DNA of 64,000 nucleotides from an uncultured Prevotella sp. (GCA_937922435.1 CAKZVT010000046.1:10803-74802), one strand, 5' to 3'. Counted from the stretch's first letter, positions 32,528 through 41,611 are shown. Notes: generated from the sequence alone by a model not told the origin. Program-made: numbers and translations.

Positions 32528-35065
32528 ATGATTTATCCGAAGACTTTTGAAAGCAAGCTGGGCTTCGACGAGGTGCGCGCGCTGCTGCGCGAGCGTTGCC
32601 TTAGCACGTTGGGCAAGGACATGGTTGACGCCGTGGCCGTATCGGGCGACGCGGCGCAGGTAAACGAGTGGCTGACGCAGGTGCGCGAGTTCCGCCGTTT
32701 GCAGGAAGAGGCCGACGACTTCCCCCTGCGTTACTTCTTCGACGTGCGCGAGGCCGTGGCGCGTCTGCGCCTCGAAGGCACTCATCTCGACGAGGCGGAG
32801 CTGTTTGACCTGCGACGTTCGCTCGACACCATCTGCGCCATCGTGGCCTATCTTAACCGCGACGGCGGCGAAGAGGGTGGGGCGGAGGCATGGCCTTACC
32901 CTGCGCTCCACCGTCTTACAGAGGGCGTGCAGACCTTTCCGCAACTGGTGCAGCGCATTGACCAAATACTCGACAAGTTCGGCAAGGTCAGGGATACGGC
33001 GTCGCCGGCACTGGCCGACATACGCCGCGAGCTGGCGCGCACCGAGGGCACTATCTCGAAGACGCTGTACTCCATACTGCGCTCGGCGCAGAGCGAGGGC
33101 TTGGTAGACAAGGACGTGACGCCCGCCATGCGCGACGGCCGGCTGGTAATACCCGTCAGTCCCGGTCTGAAACGCCGCATCCGAGGCATCGTGCATGACG
33201 AGTCGGCATCCGGCAAGACAGTATTCGTAGAGCCGGCCGAAGTGGTTGAGGCCAACAACCGCATACGCGAGCTGGAGTCGGAGGAGCGCCGCGAAATCAT
33301 ACGCATACTCACCGAGCTGGCCAAGCAGCTCCGTCCTTACGTTGTGCCCATCCTCGACTCGTACAAGTTTCTTGCAAAAATCGACCTCATCCGCGCCAAA
33401 GCCGAGCTGGCGAGGCTCGTCAAGGGCATCGAGCCTGATGTTGAGGCTTATCCGCATATCGACTGGATTAGGGCTTGCCATCCCTTGCTCGCCCTCTCGC
33501 TCGAAAAGCAGGGCAAGGCCGTAGTGCCGCTCGACGTTATGCTGACGAGCGACAAGCGCATTCTTATCATCTCCGGCCCTAACGCTGGAGGTAAGTCGGT
33601 GTGCCTCAAGACGGTCGGCCTTGTGCAGTACATGCTTCAGTGCGGACTGTCAGTTCCCGTAGGCGAACGCTCGCGCATGGGCGTGTTCAGCAACATATTC
33701 ATCGACATAGGCGACGAGCAGAGCATAGAGAACGACCTCAGCACGTACTCCAGCCACCTGATGAACATGAAGCAGATGATGCGTCATGCCGACGACTCCA
33801 CGCTGCTGCTCATTGACGAGTTTGGTACGGGAACGGAGCCGCAAATAGGCGGAGCAATAGCCGAAGCCGTGCTGAAACAGTTTTGCGAGCGTGGCGCATA
33901 CGGCGTAATAACCACCCACTACCAGAACTTGAAGCACTTTGCCGACACCCACGGCGGCGTTGTCAACGGCGCGATGCTGTACGACAGGCAGCAGATGCAG
34001 CCCCTGTTCCAGCTCTCCATAGGTCAGCCGGGCAGCTCGTTCGCCATTGAAATCGCCCGTAAAATCGGACTGCCTGAGGCCGTTATCCGTGACGCGAGCG
34101 ACATTGTGGGCAGCGACTACATACAGAGCGACAAGTATCTTCAGGACATCGTGCGCGACAAACGTTACTGGGAGAACAAGCGGCAGACCATACATCAGCG
34201 CGAGAAGAGCCTCGAACAGACCATTGCCCGTTACGAGAGCGAGGTGAAGGAGCTTGAACAGAGCCGCAAGGACATACTCGCCAAGGCCCGTCAGCAGGCC
34301 GAGGAACTGCTTGCTGGCAGCAACCGCATCATAGAAAAGACCATAAGGGAGATACGCGAGAGCCAGGCCGAGAAGGCGGAGACCAAGAAAATACGCGAGG
34401 AACTGGAAGCCTTTAAGGCCGGGATGAAGGACGTTGACACCGCCGCCAACGACGAACTGATAGCCAAGAAGATGCGCCAAATACAGGAAAGGAAGGCTCG
34501 CAGGGAGAAGAGGAAACAGGACAAGGAGAATGAAAAATTAAAAATTAAAAATGAAAAATCTGCCGGTGAAACCAATTCTTCACTCTCCACTCTTCACTCT
34601 TCACTCTCTCCGGGCGACACGGTGCGCATCAAGGGGCTTACCACGGTCGGCAAAGTGGAGAGCATCGACGGCAAGATGGCGACGGTGATTTTCGGCGACA
34701 TGCGCACGAAGATGCGCTCCGAGCGGCTTGAAAGGGCGGAGAAGCCGAAGCAGGAAGAGCCGAAGGCGTATGTCAACGTCAGCCGCGAGACGCGCGAGGC
34801 CATAGACTCGCGCAAGCTGAACTTCAAGCAAGACCTTGACGTGCGCGGCATGCGCGGCGACGAAGCCATCACCGCCGTAACTTACTTCATCGACGACGCC
34901 ATACTCGTTGGCATGAGCCGCGTGCGCATCCTGCACGGAACAGGCTCGGGAATACTGCGCCAGCTAATCCGCCAATACCTCGCCACGGTGCCCAACGTTG
35001 CATTGTTCCGCGACGAGCACGTACAGTTCGGCGGAGCGGGAATTACCGTGGTAGACCTTGAATGA
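32528..35065 (+). CDS. mutS2: MutS2 family endonuclease/ATPase with Smr domain
   Basis: 845 residues, slightly longer than the usual ~780-830. The N-terminus MIYPKTFESKLGFDEVRALL is the family start. The clamp/core precedes the ATPase: Walker A GPNAGGKS is at residues 350-357, Walker B LLLIDEFGTGTEP at about 433-445, then ITTHYQNLKHFA. A coiled coil runs from about 535 to 665. The C-terminal Smr nuclease domain is at about 770-845 (DVRGMRGDEAI, then RILHGTGSGILRQLI). It acts in anti-recombination or ribosome rescue depending on species. Odd: residues ~668-695 (EKLKIKNEKSAGETNSSLST...) come from an AT-rich simple repeat of the intergenic type, inserted in frame between coiled coil and Smr linker. 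Confidence 0.95.
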   Translation: MIYPKTFESKLGFDEVRALLRERCLSTLGKDMVDAVAVSGDAAQVNEWLTQVREFRRLQEEADDFPLRYFFDVREAVARLRLEGTHLDEAELFDLRRSLDTICAIVAYLNRDGGEEGGAEAWPYPALHRLTEGVQTFPQLVQRIDQILDKFGKVRDTASPALADIRRELARTEGTISKTLYSILRSAQSEGLVDKDVTPAMRDGRLVIPVSPGLKRRIRGIVHDESASGKTVFVEPAEVVEANNRIRELESEERREIIRILTELAKQLRPYVVPILDSYKFLAKIDLIRAKAELARLVKGIEPDVEAYPHIDWIRACHPLLALSLEKQGKAVVPLDVMLTSDKRILIISGPNAGGKSVCLKTVGLVQYMLQCGLSVPVGERSRMGVFSNIFIDIGDEQSIENDLSTYSSHLMNMKQMMRHADDSTLLLIDEFGTGTEPQIGGAIAEAVLKQFCERGAYGVITTHYQNLKHFADTHGGVVNGAMLYDRQQMQPLFQLSIGQPGSSFAIEIARKIGLPEAVIRDASDIVGSDYIQSDKYLQDIVRDKRYWENKRQTIHQREKSLEQTIARYESEVKELEQSRKDILAKARQQAEELLAGSNRIIEKTIREIRESQAEKAETKKIREELEAFKAGMKDVDTAANDELIAKKMRQIQERKARREKRKQDKENEKLKIKNEKSAGETNSSLSTLHSSLSPGDTVRIKGLTTVGKVESIDGKMATVIFGDMRTKMRSERLERAEKPKQEEPKAYVNVSRETREAIDSRKLNFKQDLDVRGMRGDEAITAVTYFIDDAILVGMSRVRILHGTGSGILRQLIRQYLATVPNVALFRDEHVQFGGAGITVVDLE
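34533..34612 (+). repeat. Low-complexity repeat inserted in the mutS2 linker
   Basis: AAATTAAAAATTAAAAATG units are followed about 20 bases later by TTCACTCTCCACTCTTCACTCTT units. Composition is sharply different from the GC-rich flanks. The same kinds of units occur in intergenic tracts elsewhere in the window. Confidence 0.7.
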
Positions 35066-35159
35066 CGGTGAGAAGGTGGGAAAGTGAGAAGGTGAGAAAA
35101 CAATACAAAGTGCCTTTTGCATTTTCTCACCTTCTCACTTTCCCACCTTCTCACCGTCA
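35063..35159. repeat. 38-bp perfect palindrome overlapping the ends of mutS2 and vsr
   Basis: Arms 35063-35100 and 35122-35159 are perfect inverse complements (GTGAGAAGGTG-type repeats) around a 21-base loop. The left arm contains the mutS2 stop codon; the right arm encodes the last residues and stop of vsr. A bidirectional terminator role is plausible. Confidence 0.85.
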
Positions 35160-35644
35160 ATTGTTTTTTCCGCCGCCATGTCCCATTCGTCTTTTTCCGG
35201 CAACTTGTACTTCACGGCATGGTCTTCAAGGTATATTTTGTTCAGCGTATAGGCGAGCGACTCAAGCGTCTGTTCGCGCACTTTGGGTTTCAATTGGCAT
35301 TCCCAAACGGTTATGCAGTGCCAGCCCATGCGTGCCAGAGCCTGCTGCTCGGCCTTGTCGCGGCTGCGGTTGCGCTCGATTTTTGCGCGCCAGAAGTCGG
35401 TGTTGGTCTTCGGCAGGTGGAAAGTGGGGCAGTCGTGTCCGTGCCAGAAGCATCCGTTTACGAATATGCACGTGCGGTATTTGCGCAGCACGAGGTCGGG
35501 ATGGCCGGGCAGGCGCGGACTGTTGAGCCTGTACCTGAAGCCGCAGGCAAACAGGTAGCGGCGCACGACGAGTTCGGGTCGCGTGTCCTTTGAGCGGATG
35601 GCGGCCATTATTTTGCTGCGTTTTTCCTTTGAAAACAAATCCAT
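35135..35644 (-). CDS. vsr: Very short patch repair endonuclease (Vsr)
   Basis: 169 residues from MDLFSKEKRSKIMAAIRSKDTRPEL (ATG at 35644). An upstream in-frame ATG at 35665 lies before the -7 box (35653-35660) and is excluded. Family marks: RSKDTRPELVVRR, LPGHPDLVLRKYRTCIFVNGCFWHGHDCPTF (catalytic Asp, then FxxGCFWHxH) and the WRAKIERNRSRD helix. It nicks 5' to the T of T:G mismatches arising from 5-methylcytosine deamination. The usual partner, a cytosine-C5 methyltransferase, is not in the window. The last residues (about 663-shifted, EKVGK) come from the palindrome arm. Confidence 0.93.
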   Translation of the reverse strand: MDLFSKEKRSKIMAAIRSKDTRPELVVRRYLFACGFRYRLNSPRLPGHPDLVLRKYRTCIFVNGCFWHGHDCPTFHLPKTNTDFWRAKIERNRSRDKAEQQALARMGWHCITVWECQLKPKVREQTLESLAYTLNKIYLEDHAVKYKLPEKDEWDMAAEKTIDGEKVGK

Positions 35645-35652
35645 GCCGTTCA

Positions 35653-35660
35653 CAAAGGTA
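35653..35660 (-). promoter_or_regulatory. -7 box TACCTTTG for vsr
   Basis: Exact TAnnTTTG on the minus strand, eight bases before the chosen ATG (35644). The implied leader is very short. Confidence 0.65.
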
Positions 35661-35807
35661 CACATTATTATATTATTAGGTGTGTAATTTGAGCAAAAAG
35701 TATGGTTTTATAAGTGGAGCTGATGTTGCCCATGCAACGTTAGGGCACAAAAAAATGGAAACACTTAGCGTGCCCCCACGTCTGGATATATAATTGATTG
35801 TGTTGTG

Positions 35808-35881
35808 AGCCTCTTGTCGGATTCGAACCAACGACCCCGAGATTACAAATCACGTGCTCTGGCCAACTGAGCTAAAGAGGC
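35808..35881 (-). tRNA. tRNA-Thr (anticodon UGU)
   Basis: On the minus strand: GCCTCTT acceptor pairs with AAGAGGC, D-loop AGCTCAGTTGGCCAGAGC, anticodon loop TTTGTAA (TGT), T-arm GTTCGAATC. The base after the acceptor stem is U and CCA is not encoded. It starts 5 nt after the SRP RNA on the same strand. Confidence 0.95.
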
Positions 35882-35886
35882 GGGGT

Positions 35887-35988
35887 GGGCAAGCTACTTG
35901 CATCGCGCCGCTACAACCAACTACCTTTGCTGTGTTCCCACCCTGGAGGATTCGAAGGGAGCTGGCCGTGCAAGACTTGCCCGTCTTA
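35887..35988 (-). ncRNA. ffs: Signal recognition particle RNA (small bacterial type)
   Basis: On the minus strand the domain IV hairpin reads CAGGGUGGGAACACAGCA: CAGG, a GUG/CAC stem, the GGAA tetraloop and AGCA, as in 4.5S RNA. The two ends pair (GGGCAAG with CTTGCCC; CTTGCA with TGCAAG), giving the rod of about 100 nt. A -7 box sits directly upstream. It is the RNA scaffold that binds Ffh to target membrane proteins. tRNA-Thr follows at once, so both likely come from one transcript. Confidence 0.9.
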
Positions 35989-35995
35989 GCGGCTG

Positions 35996-36003
35996 CAAAG
36001 GTA
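35996..36003 (-). promoter_or_regulatory. -7 box TACCTTTG for SRP RNA and tRNA-Thr
   Basis: Exact TAnnTTTG on the minus strand, about 8 bases before the expected RNA 5' end. Confidence 0.7.
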
Positions 36004-36225
36004 ATAAAAAGTATTGATATGGATGTGTGCGGCGCGGCCTTTTATCTTGTTTTTAACTTATTTTCAATACTTCCTTGTGCTCTTGAGGTAAAATTTCGTG
36101 ACAAATCAAAATCTTGAACCAGCTCCGTGCATGCTTGTTTTCTTGTCGTTTGTGTCTGTGCATCATTCCTTTTATGTGACGTTTTGCCATGTACGGATTG
36201 CAATTTAATATGCTTTTGTGTGCTT

Positions 36226-36310
36226 TAAGGCCGTCAAAGCCAAGGCTTTTGACGGCCTTCCGGCTTGTAAAAGACGGCCTTTTGCAGGCTGAAAGACCGT
36301 CTTTTACATT
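36226..36310. repeat. Intergenic hairpin array, copy 7
   Basis: Starts with AAGGCCGTCAAAGCC facing GGCTTTTGACGGCCTT, then TAAAAGACGGCCTTTTGC and GAAAGACCGTCTTTTAC. It is part of the 673-bp gap 36004-36676; the rest of that gap is AT-rich DNA and the susC promoter. Confidence 0.75.
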
Positions 36311-36621
36311 GCTGTTTGTCTCATATTGTGCTTGAGTGTGTTGTAACTCGCTGGCTTGCAAGTATTTACGTGAAACGCTGAAAAACGGCGTTGTTCAGGC
36401 TGAATGTGCGTCTCCTGTTCGCCGCCGGCCTTCAGGATGCGTCAAGTTGCCGGCAAGCGTTAATGTTTTTTTATGAATGTAGTGCTTGGATGTGTTAATT
36501 TTTGCATCAAATCAATCATTATATAGCCTAATTGTTGCAATTAAAATGTATGTCTTGTGCTATTGAGACGTTTTGAAACGCGCGTGAAACAAATTACAAT
36601 TAAGAAACGGATTAAAACGCA

Positions 36622-36629
36622 TAATTTTG
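36622..36629 (+). promoter_or_regulatory. -7 box TAATTTTG for the xylan locus
   Basis: Exact TAnnTTTG, 47 bases upstream of the susC ATG at 36677. No clear TTTG at -33, as expected of a promoter needing an activator. No regulator gene is in the window. Confidence 0.6.
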
Positions 36630-36676
36630 TGACCGAGAAAAACTTTTTACCTTAAATAACATAAAACAACCAAAAC

Positions 36677-39600
36677 ATGAAACACTCTATTAAAGTTTGC
36701 AAAACCCTCGGTTTGCTTATACTCATGAGCGTCTTCCCATTGGTGGCGATGGCTCAGGGTTCGGCGATAACCGTGAAGGGGCAGGTCACTGACGACCAAG
36801 GGCCCATCATCGGAGCGACTGTAAGGGAAAAGGGCGCAAAGGCCGTTGCCGTTACAGACCTCGACGGTAATTATACCATCAAGGTAAGCCCGGGTGCTAC
36901 TCTTACGTTTACCTATTTAGGTTATCAGAATAAAGAGGTAAACGTGGGCAACAAGACACAGGTTGACGTTGTGATGGTGTCTGACGCCCAGGCGTTGAGC
37001 GAAGTTGTGGTCGTAGGTTACGGCCAGATGAAGCGTTCTGACGTTACCGGCTCGGTTGTCTCGGTCAACTCGGAGCAGATTGAGCGTGCCGTGCCTACCA
37101 GCATCGACCAGGTGCTCCAGGGACGCGCCGCCGGTGTTCAAATCCAAGCCAACTCGGGTACGCCGGGCGCGAACACCAGTATCCGCATCCGCGGTATCAG
37201 CTCTTTGAACTCCACCAACCAGCCGATTTTCGTCATCGACGGCGTTGTTGTCGAGCCGCAGAGCACCGACACGAACGACCCCCTGTCAAGTAATAACCCC
37301 CTTGCGAGCATCAACCCGAGCGACATTGTGTCGATGGACGTGCTCAAGGACGCCTCCGCCACCGCTATATATGGTGCGCGCGCGGCCAATGGCGTCATCA
37401 TGATTACCACGCGCAGGGGTAAGGCCGGCGAGGCTACCATCACCTATGACGGCTACGTAGGCTGGCAGGAGATGGCCAAGAAGCTCGACATGATGAACCT
37501 GCGCGAGTATGCCATCCACCACAACGCACGCTCGGATATGAGCATAGTCGAGGCGAGCGACGCGTTCGTCAATCCTTCTGCCCTCGGCAATGGTACCGAC
37601 TGGCAGGACGCTTTGTTCCGCAGCGCCTTGATGACGAGCCACAACATCTCCGTAACGGGCGGCTCGGAAAAGGCTACCTATTCTATCAGTGCCGGCTACT
37701 TGAACCAGGACGGTATCGCCATCGGTTCAGGCTTCAAGCGCCTTACGCTGCGCGGCAACACCGACGCGCAGGTGAAGAAGTGGCTCAAGGCCAGCCTTAG
37801 CTTCTCGCTTACCGACTCGAAGCAGGAGGTGGGTGCCGACAACAACATCATCATGAACGCCTTGCAGCAGCAGCCTTCGGTGGCTGTAAGGAGCGCCGAC
37901 GGCTCTTTCGACGGCCCGGATGATGTCTATATGCCTGTCAACGCCGTGGCTCTTGCCGAGATGCGCGAGAACTACAACAAGAAGATGAACTTCCGCATAA
38001 ACGGCAGTCTTGAGGCTACATTATATAAAGGTCTTACGTTCAAGACCGAGCTTTCGGCTGACTACAACCTTAACAAGTTCTATTACTACGAGCCGGACTA
38101 CACATTCGGAAAGCTGGAAAACAATACCCGCACCGGCCGTTGGACCAAGACCGACACGAAGTATTGGTCGTGGCGCAACATCCTGACGTACCAAAACACC
38201 TTTGCAGAGAAGCATGCTGTCAATGTAATGGTTGGTCAGGAAATGAGCCAGTCGCATTGGGAAAACCAGGTAAGCACGGCTACTGGCTTCCTCACCAACA
38301 GCACTCACGACCCTTCGGCAGGCGACATTACAGCCTCGACGGGTAACGGTACGCAGAACGACAACTCCATCTTCTCTTACTTCGGGCGCGCGTTCTATTC
38401 TTATGATGACCGCTATCTCGTGACAGCAACGCTCCGCCGCGACGGCAGCTCGCGCTTTGCCAAGGGCAACCGTTGGGGTTGGTTCCCGTCAGCGGCACTC
38501 GCTTGGCGCGTGTCTAACGAGAAGTTTATGGCTAAGACAAGCAACGTTATCAGCAACTTGAAGCTCCGTCTCGGCTGGGGTTCTACCGGTAACCAGAACG
38601 TTTCAGACTGGGCTTACATGGCTATGCTCTCATCCAAGAGTACACCATGGGGCACTGGCGTGCTCAACGGCAATACTCCCAACCCTGACTTGAAGTGGGA
38701 GACCACGACATCGTGGAACGTAGGCTTCGACCTTAGCCTCTTCCGCAACCGCATCGAGTTCATTTTCGACTGGTATTACAAGAAGACCGACGACCTGCTC
38801 CTCCAACTCCCGTTGCCTGCCTATATCGGTTCTTACGGCAACGGCGCCGCCTCCAATCCTTGGGGCAACGTCGGTTCGATGAGCAACCAAGGTGTCGAGA
38901 TGACGTTGAACACGGTCAACATCGACAAGGGTGGCTTCCAGTGGCGTTCTAGCTTCACGTTCTCGCTCAACCGTAACAAGGTTGTCAGCCTTGACACCGA
39001 GAGCGCGTCTATCGACAAGACGTTCCAAATCGGCTCCGACGTGCTCACCGTTACACGTACCGTAGAGGGCAAGCCTGTCGGCCAGCTGTACGGATATAAG
39101 GTTATCGGACGCTTCGACAAGGCTGAAGACTTTTATTATAAGGATGCCAATGGAGTGGTTAAGCCTGTGGCAATACCCGAGGGCAGCTCTATCAGCGAGA
39201 GCGGAACATGGATTGGCGACTACATCTTTGCCGACGTAAACGGCGACGGTGTCATCAACAACCAGGACTGCACGTTTATCGGCGACCCGCAGCCCGACTT
39301 TACTTACGGTATCGGCAACACCTTCTCTTGGAAGGGATTTGACCTCTCTATCTTCTTCAACGGCAGCTACGGCAACGACATTCTCAACCTTACAGGCCGT
39401 GAACTTTCTGATGTCCGCGTAAACAGCAACCTGCTGAAGGAGTGCGCAGGATATGCGAAAATCGGTGTAATCGACCCCAACCTGCCCGATGACGACTTCC
39501 GTAACTTGTATGTTTCCAATCCGGGTTCGCGCCTTCCGCGCCTTAGCGCGTCGACGACCAACGCCAACAACCGCGTCAGCGACCGCTATGTAGAGGACGG

Positions 39601-39844
39601 CTCGTACATCCGCTTGCAGAACATCTCGTTGAGCTATACGCTCCCGAAGTCTCTCGTTACGAAGCTGAAGTTGCAGAATGTCAAGGTGTACATGAACTTG
39701 CAAAACGTTTATACGTGGACCAATTACAGCGGTTACGACCCCGAAGTCGGTGCAATGTATGGCGATGCGCTCATGACCGGCGTTGACTACGGCCGCTATC
39801 CGTCACCGCGTATCTATACGTTTGGTCTCAACATCTCGTTCTAA
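36677..39844 (+). CDS. SusC/RagA-type TonB-dependent outer-membrane transporter (xylan locus)
   Basis: 1055 residues. The signal peptide ends at AMAQ (residue 27). A CarboxypepD_reg-like domain spans ~33-115 (VKGQVTDDQGPIIGATVREKGAKAVAVTDLDGNY), and a TonB-box/plug region starts at SEVVVVGYGQMKRSDVTGSVVSV. The plug continues to ~235 with the SusC signature KDASATAIYGARAANGVIMITTRRGKAG, and the 22-strand barrel ends in PRIYTFGLNISF. It imports oligosaccharides in a complex with the SusD protein encoded 51 bp downstream. The GH10 enzyme at the end of the operon points to xylo-oligosaccharides as substrate (inference). Confidence 0.95.
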   Translation: MKHSIKVCKTLGLLILMSVFPLVAMAQGSAITVKGQVTDDQGPIIGATVREKGAKAVAVTDLDGNYTIKVSPGATLTFTYLGYQNKEVNVGNKTQVDVVMVSDAQALSEVVVVGYGQMKRSDVTGSVVSVNSEQIERAVPTSIDQVLQGRAAGVQIQANSGTPGANTSIRIRGISSLNSTNQPIFVIDGVVVEPQSTDTNDPLSSNNPLASINPSDIVSMDVLKDASATAIYGARAANGVIMITTRRGKAGEATITYDGYVGWQEMAKKLDMMNLREYAIHHNARSDMSIVEASDAFVNPSALGNGTDWQDALFRSALMTSHNISVTGGSEKATYSISAGYLNQDGIAIGSGFKRLTLRGNTDAQVKKWLKASLSFSLTDSKQEVGADNNIIMNALQQQPSVAVRSADGSFDGPDDVYMPVNAVALAEMRENYNKKMNFRINGSLEATLYKGLTFKTELSADYNLNKFYYYEPDYTFGKLENNTRTGRWTKTDTKYWSWRNILTYQNTFAEKHAVNVMVGQEMSQSHWENQVSTATGFLTNSTHDPSAGDITASTGNGTQNDNSIFSYFGRAFYSYDDRYLVTATLRRDGSSRFAKGNRWGWFPSAALAWRVSNEKFMAKTSNVISNLKLRLGWGSTGNQNVSDWAYMAMLSSKSTPWGTGVLNGNTPNPDLKWETTTSWNVGFDLSLFRNRIEFIFDWYYKKTDDLLLQLPLPAYIGSYGNGAASNPWGNVGSMSNQGVEMTLNTVNIDKGGFQWRSSFTFSLNRNKVVSLDTESASIDKTFQIGSDVLTVTRTVEGKPVGQLYGYKVIGRFDKAEDFYYKDANGVVKPVAIPEGSSISESGTWIGDYIFADVNGDGVINNQDCTFIGDPQPDFTYGIGNTFSWKGFDLSIFFNGSYGNDILNLTGRELSDVRVNSNLLKECAGYAKIGVIDPNLPDDDFRNLYVSNPGSRLPRLSASTTNANNRVSDRYVEDGSYIRLQNISLSYTLPKSLVTKLKLQNVKVYMNLQNVYTWTNYSGYDPEVGAMYGDALMTGVDYGRYPSPRIYTFGLNISF

Positions 39845-39894
39845 TGCAGCGTGACAAAGGAATAATCAAGATAACATCATATATTTAGAAAACA

Positions 39895-41607
39895 ATGAAA
39901 ACCAAGATATATTTATTCGGTTCGCTCCTGGCTGTCGGATTGTTGACTACTTCATGCGCCGAAGATTTCCTCGACCAGGAGAATACTACCAGCCCCAACG
40001 CCGAGACTTTCTTCAACAGCGACGAGGCCATCGACCAGGCAATGTATCCGCTTTACAACTATGTGTGGAACAGCTTTAACGACAAAGGCTATTACGGCAT
40101 GGGCGACGGAAGGGCCAACAACATAACGGCGCAATACTCTGATTACATCTATCCCTACACCAATTTCAACGAGACATCGCTAAGTCCCGGTCTGCAAGAT
40201 GCTTGGGGAGCGCTTTACTCTGTCGTTGCGCAGGCAAGCAACGCGCTGAACAACATCAAAACCCGCTCTACATCTAATGTAAGCGAAGAGGCGAAGACGC
40301 GCGGCATGGCCGAGGCTCGCTTCATGCGCGGTGTGGCTTACTGGTATATCGCTTCGCTGTGGGGCGATGCAATCATCTATGAAAATACGAGCGATTTGGT
40401 CAACAACTATGTAATACCGGCCAATCCGCAGATTGACGTGATGGAGTTTGCCGTCCGCGACCTTGAATATGCTGCCGCCAACCTGCCTGAAACGTCGCCT
40501 GCCGCAGGGCGTGTGAACAAGTACAGTGCTTACGGAATGCTCTCACGCGTATATCTCTCGATGGCGGGACTTACCACAGACGGGCAGTATGACGGGACGA
40601 ACGCTGCTACCGACTTCAACCGCGGAACGCGTAACACCTATTATCTCGACCTTGCTAAGAAGGCGGCTCTCAAAGTAGTGGAGGAGTCGAGCTTTGACTT
40701 GATGGATGAGTATGGCGACTTGTTCAAGATTGAAAACAACAACTGCAAGGAAGACATGTTCCAGCTTCAGTGGAACCAAGGCTCTACTGACGCTATCGGT
40801 TGGGGCTGCAACCAGACCATTACGTCGTATTTCGGATGGTCAACGCTGGTCTGTGACGGTACAAACTGGGGCGGAGCTACTTACTGCTCTTGGGACTTGT
40901 TCCAGGAATATGAGGCCAACGACAAGCGCAAGCATGAGTCTGTGGCTTGGTATGGAGAAGAATATCCCGAGCTTAACACTCGTGGCGGTGGTTATACTTA
41001 TGGTGTAACGGAAGACGCAGGAAGCCAAGGTGCTAATATAAGAAAGTATGTAGTCGGTACAATCGACGACAACGGCGTAAGCTACAAGCAGTCAAGCGGT
41101 ATCAATACGCACATGCTCCGTCTGGCAGAAGTTTACCTCAACCTGGCCGAGGCGATACTTGGCAACGGCCAGTCTACCAGCGACCAGACCGCGCTTTACT
41201 ACTTCAACAAGTTGCGTACACGCGCCGGTCTTGCCACAAAGAGCTCCATATCATACGAAGACTTGCGCCATGAGCGCCGCGTAGAGTTGGCTTTCGAGGG
41301 ACAGTATTGGTACGACTTGCTCCGCCGCTCGTACTACCAGCAGCAGGAAGTCATCAACTACATCAACAATCAAGACCGCAACGCGTCTTATTACGATTCT
41401 GAAACTCATGAGTACAAGCTTGACGATGACTGGACCAATCCCGGTCCCGGTGTGGGTGTTGCCACAGAAAGAAGCCTGCGCCTGCCTTACTCTGACGCAG
41501 ACCAGAACCGCAACCACTATCTCCAGACCGACGGTAACGGCAAGCTTCAGACCGTGCCTTACGAGTTTGGCGAGCGTGAAGTGTCAGAAGAAGAACTGTT
41601 TAATTAA
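39895..41607 (+). CDS. SusD/RagB-type glycan-binding lipoprotein (xylan locus)
   Basis: 570 residues. Lipobox LLTTSCAED (C21), then FLDQENTTSPNAETFFNSDEAIDQA, the standard SusD N-terminus. TPR-like helices with FMRGVAYWYIASLWGD follow, and the C-terminal DLRHERRVELAFEGQYWYDLLRR is the family signature. It forms the lid of the SusC pore at the cell surface. It lies between susC and a surface glycan-binding protein. A degenerate inverted repeat (about 41612-41708) sits in the 133-bp gap downstream. Confidence 0.95.
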   Translation: MKTKIYLFGSLLAVGLLTTSCAEDFLDQENTTSPNAETFFNSDEAIDQAMYPLYNYVWNSFNDKGYYGMGDGRANNITAQYSDYIYPYTNFNETSLSPGLQDAWGALYSVVAQASNALNNIKTRSTSNVSEEAKTRGMAEARFMRGVAYWYIASLWGDAIIYENTSDLVNNYVIPANPQIDVMEFAVRDLEYAAANLPETSPAAGRVNKYSAYGMLSRVYLSMAGLTTDGQYDGTNAATDFNRGTRNTYYLDLAKKAALKVVEESSFDLMDEYGDLFKIENNNCKEDMFQLQWNQGSTDAIGWGCNQTITSYFGWSTLVCDGTNWGGATYCSWDLFQEYEANDKRKHESVAWYGEEYPELNTRGGGYTYGVTEDAGSQGANIRKYVVGTIDDNGVSYKQSSGINTHMLRLAEVYLNLAEAILGNGQSTSDQTALYYFNKLRTRAGLATKSSISYEDLRHERRVELAFEGQYWYDLLRRSYYQQQEVINYINNQDRNASYYDSETHEYKLDDDWTNPGPGVGVATERSLRLPYSDADQNRNHYLQTDGNGKLQTVPYEFGEREVSEEELFN

Positions 41608-41611
41608 TTAA

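Noticed and set aside
32255..33481. Long open frame antisense to mutS2 and its upstream gap
   Set aside because: Shadow of mutS2 codon usage; it runs through a repeat array and has no recognisable domain.
35645..35665. Upstream start for vsr
   Set aside because: The ATG lies before the -7 box (35653-35660), so it would not be in the mRNA.
31150..35881. Integrated element between higBA and the tRNA genes
   Set aside because: tRNAs are intact, there is no integrase or direct repeat of a tRNA end, and mutS2, vsr and ffs are ordinary chromosomal genes.
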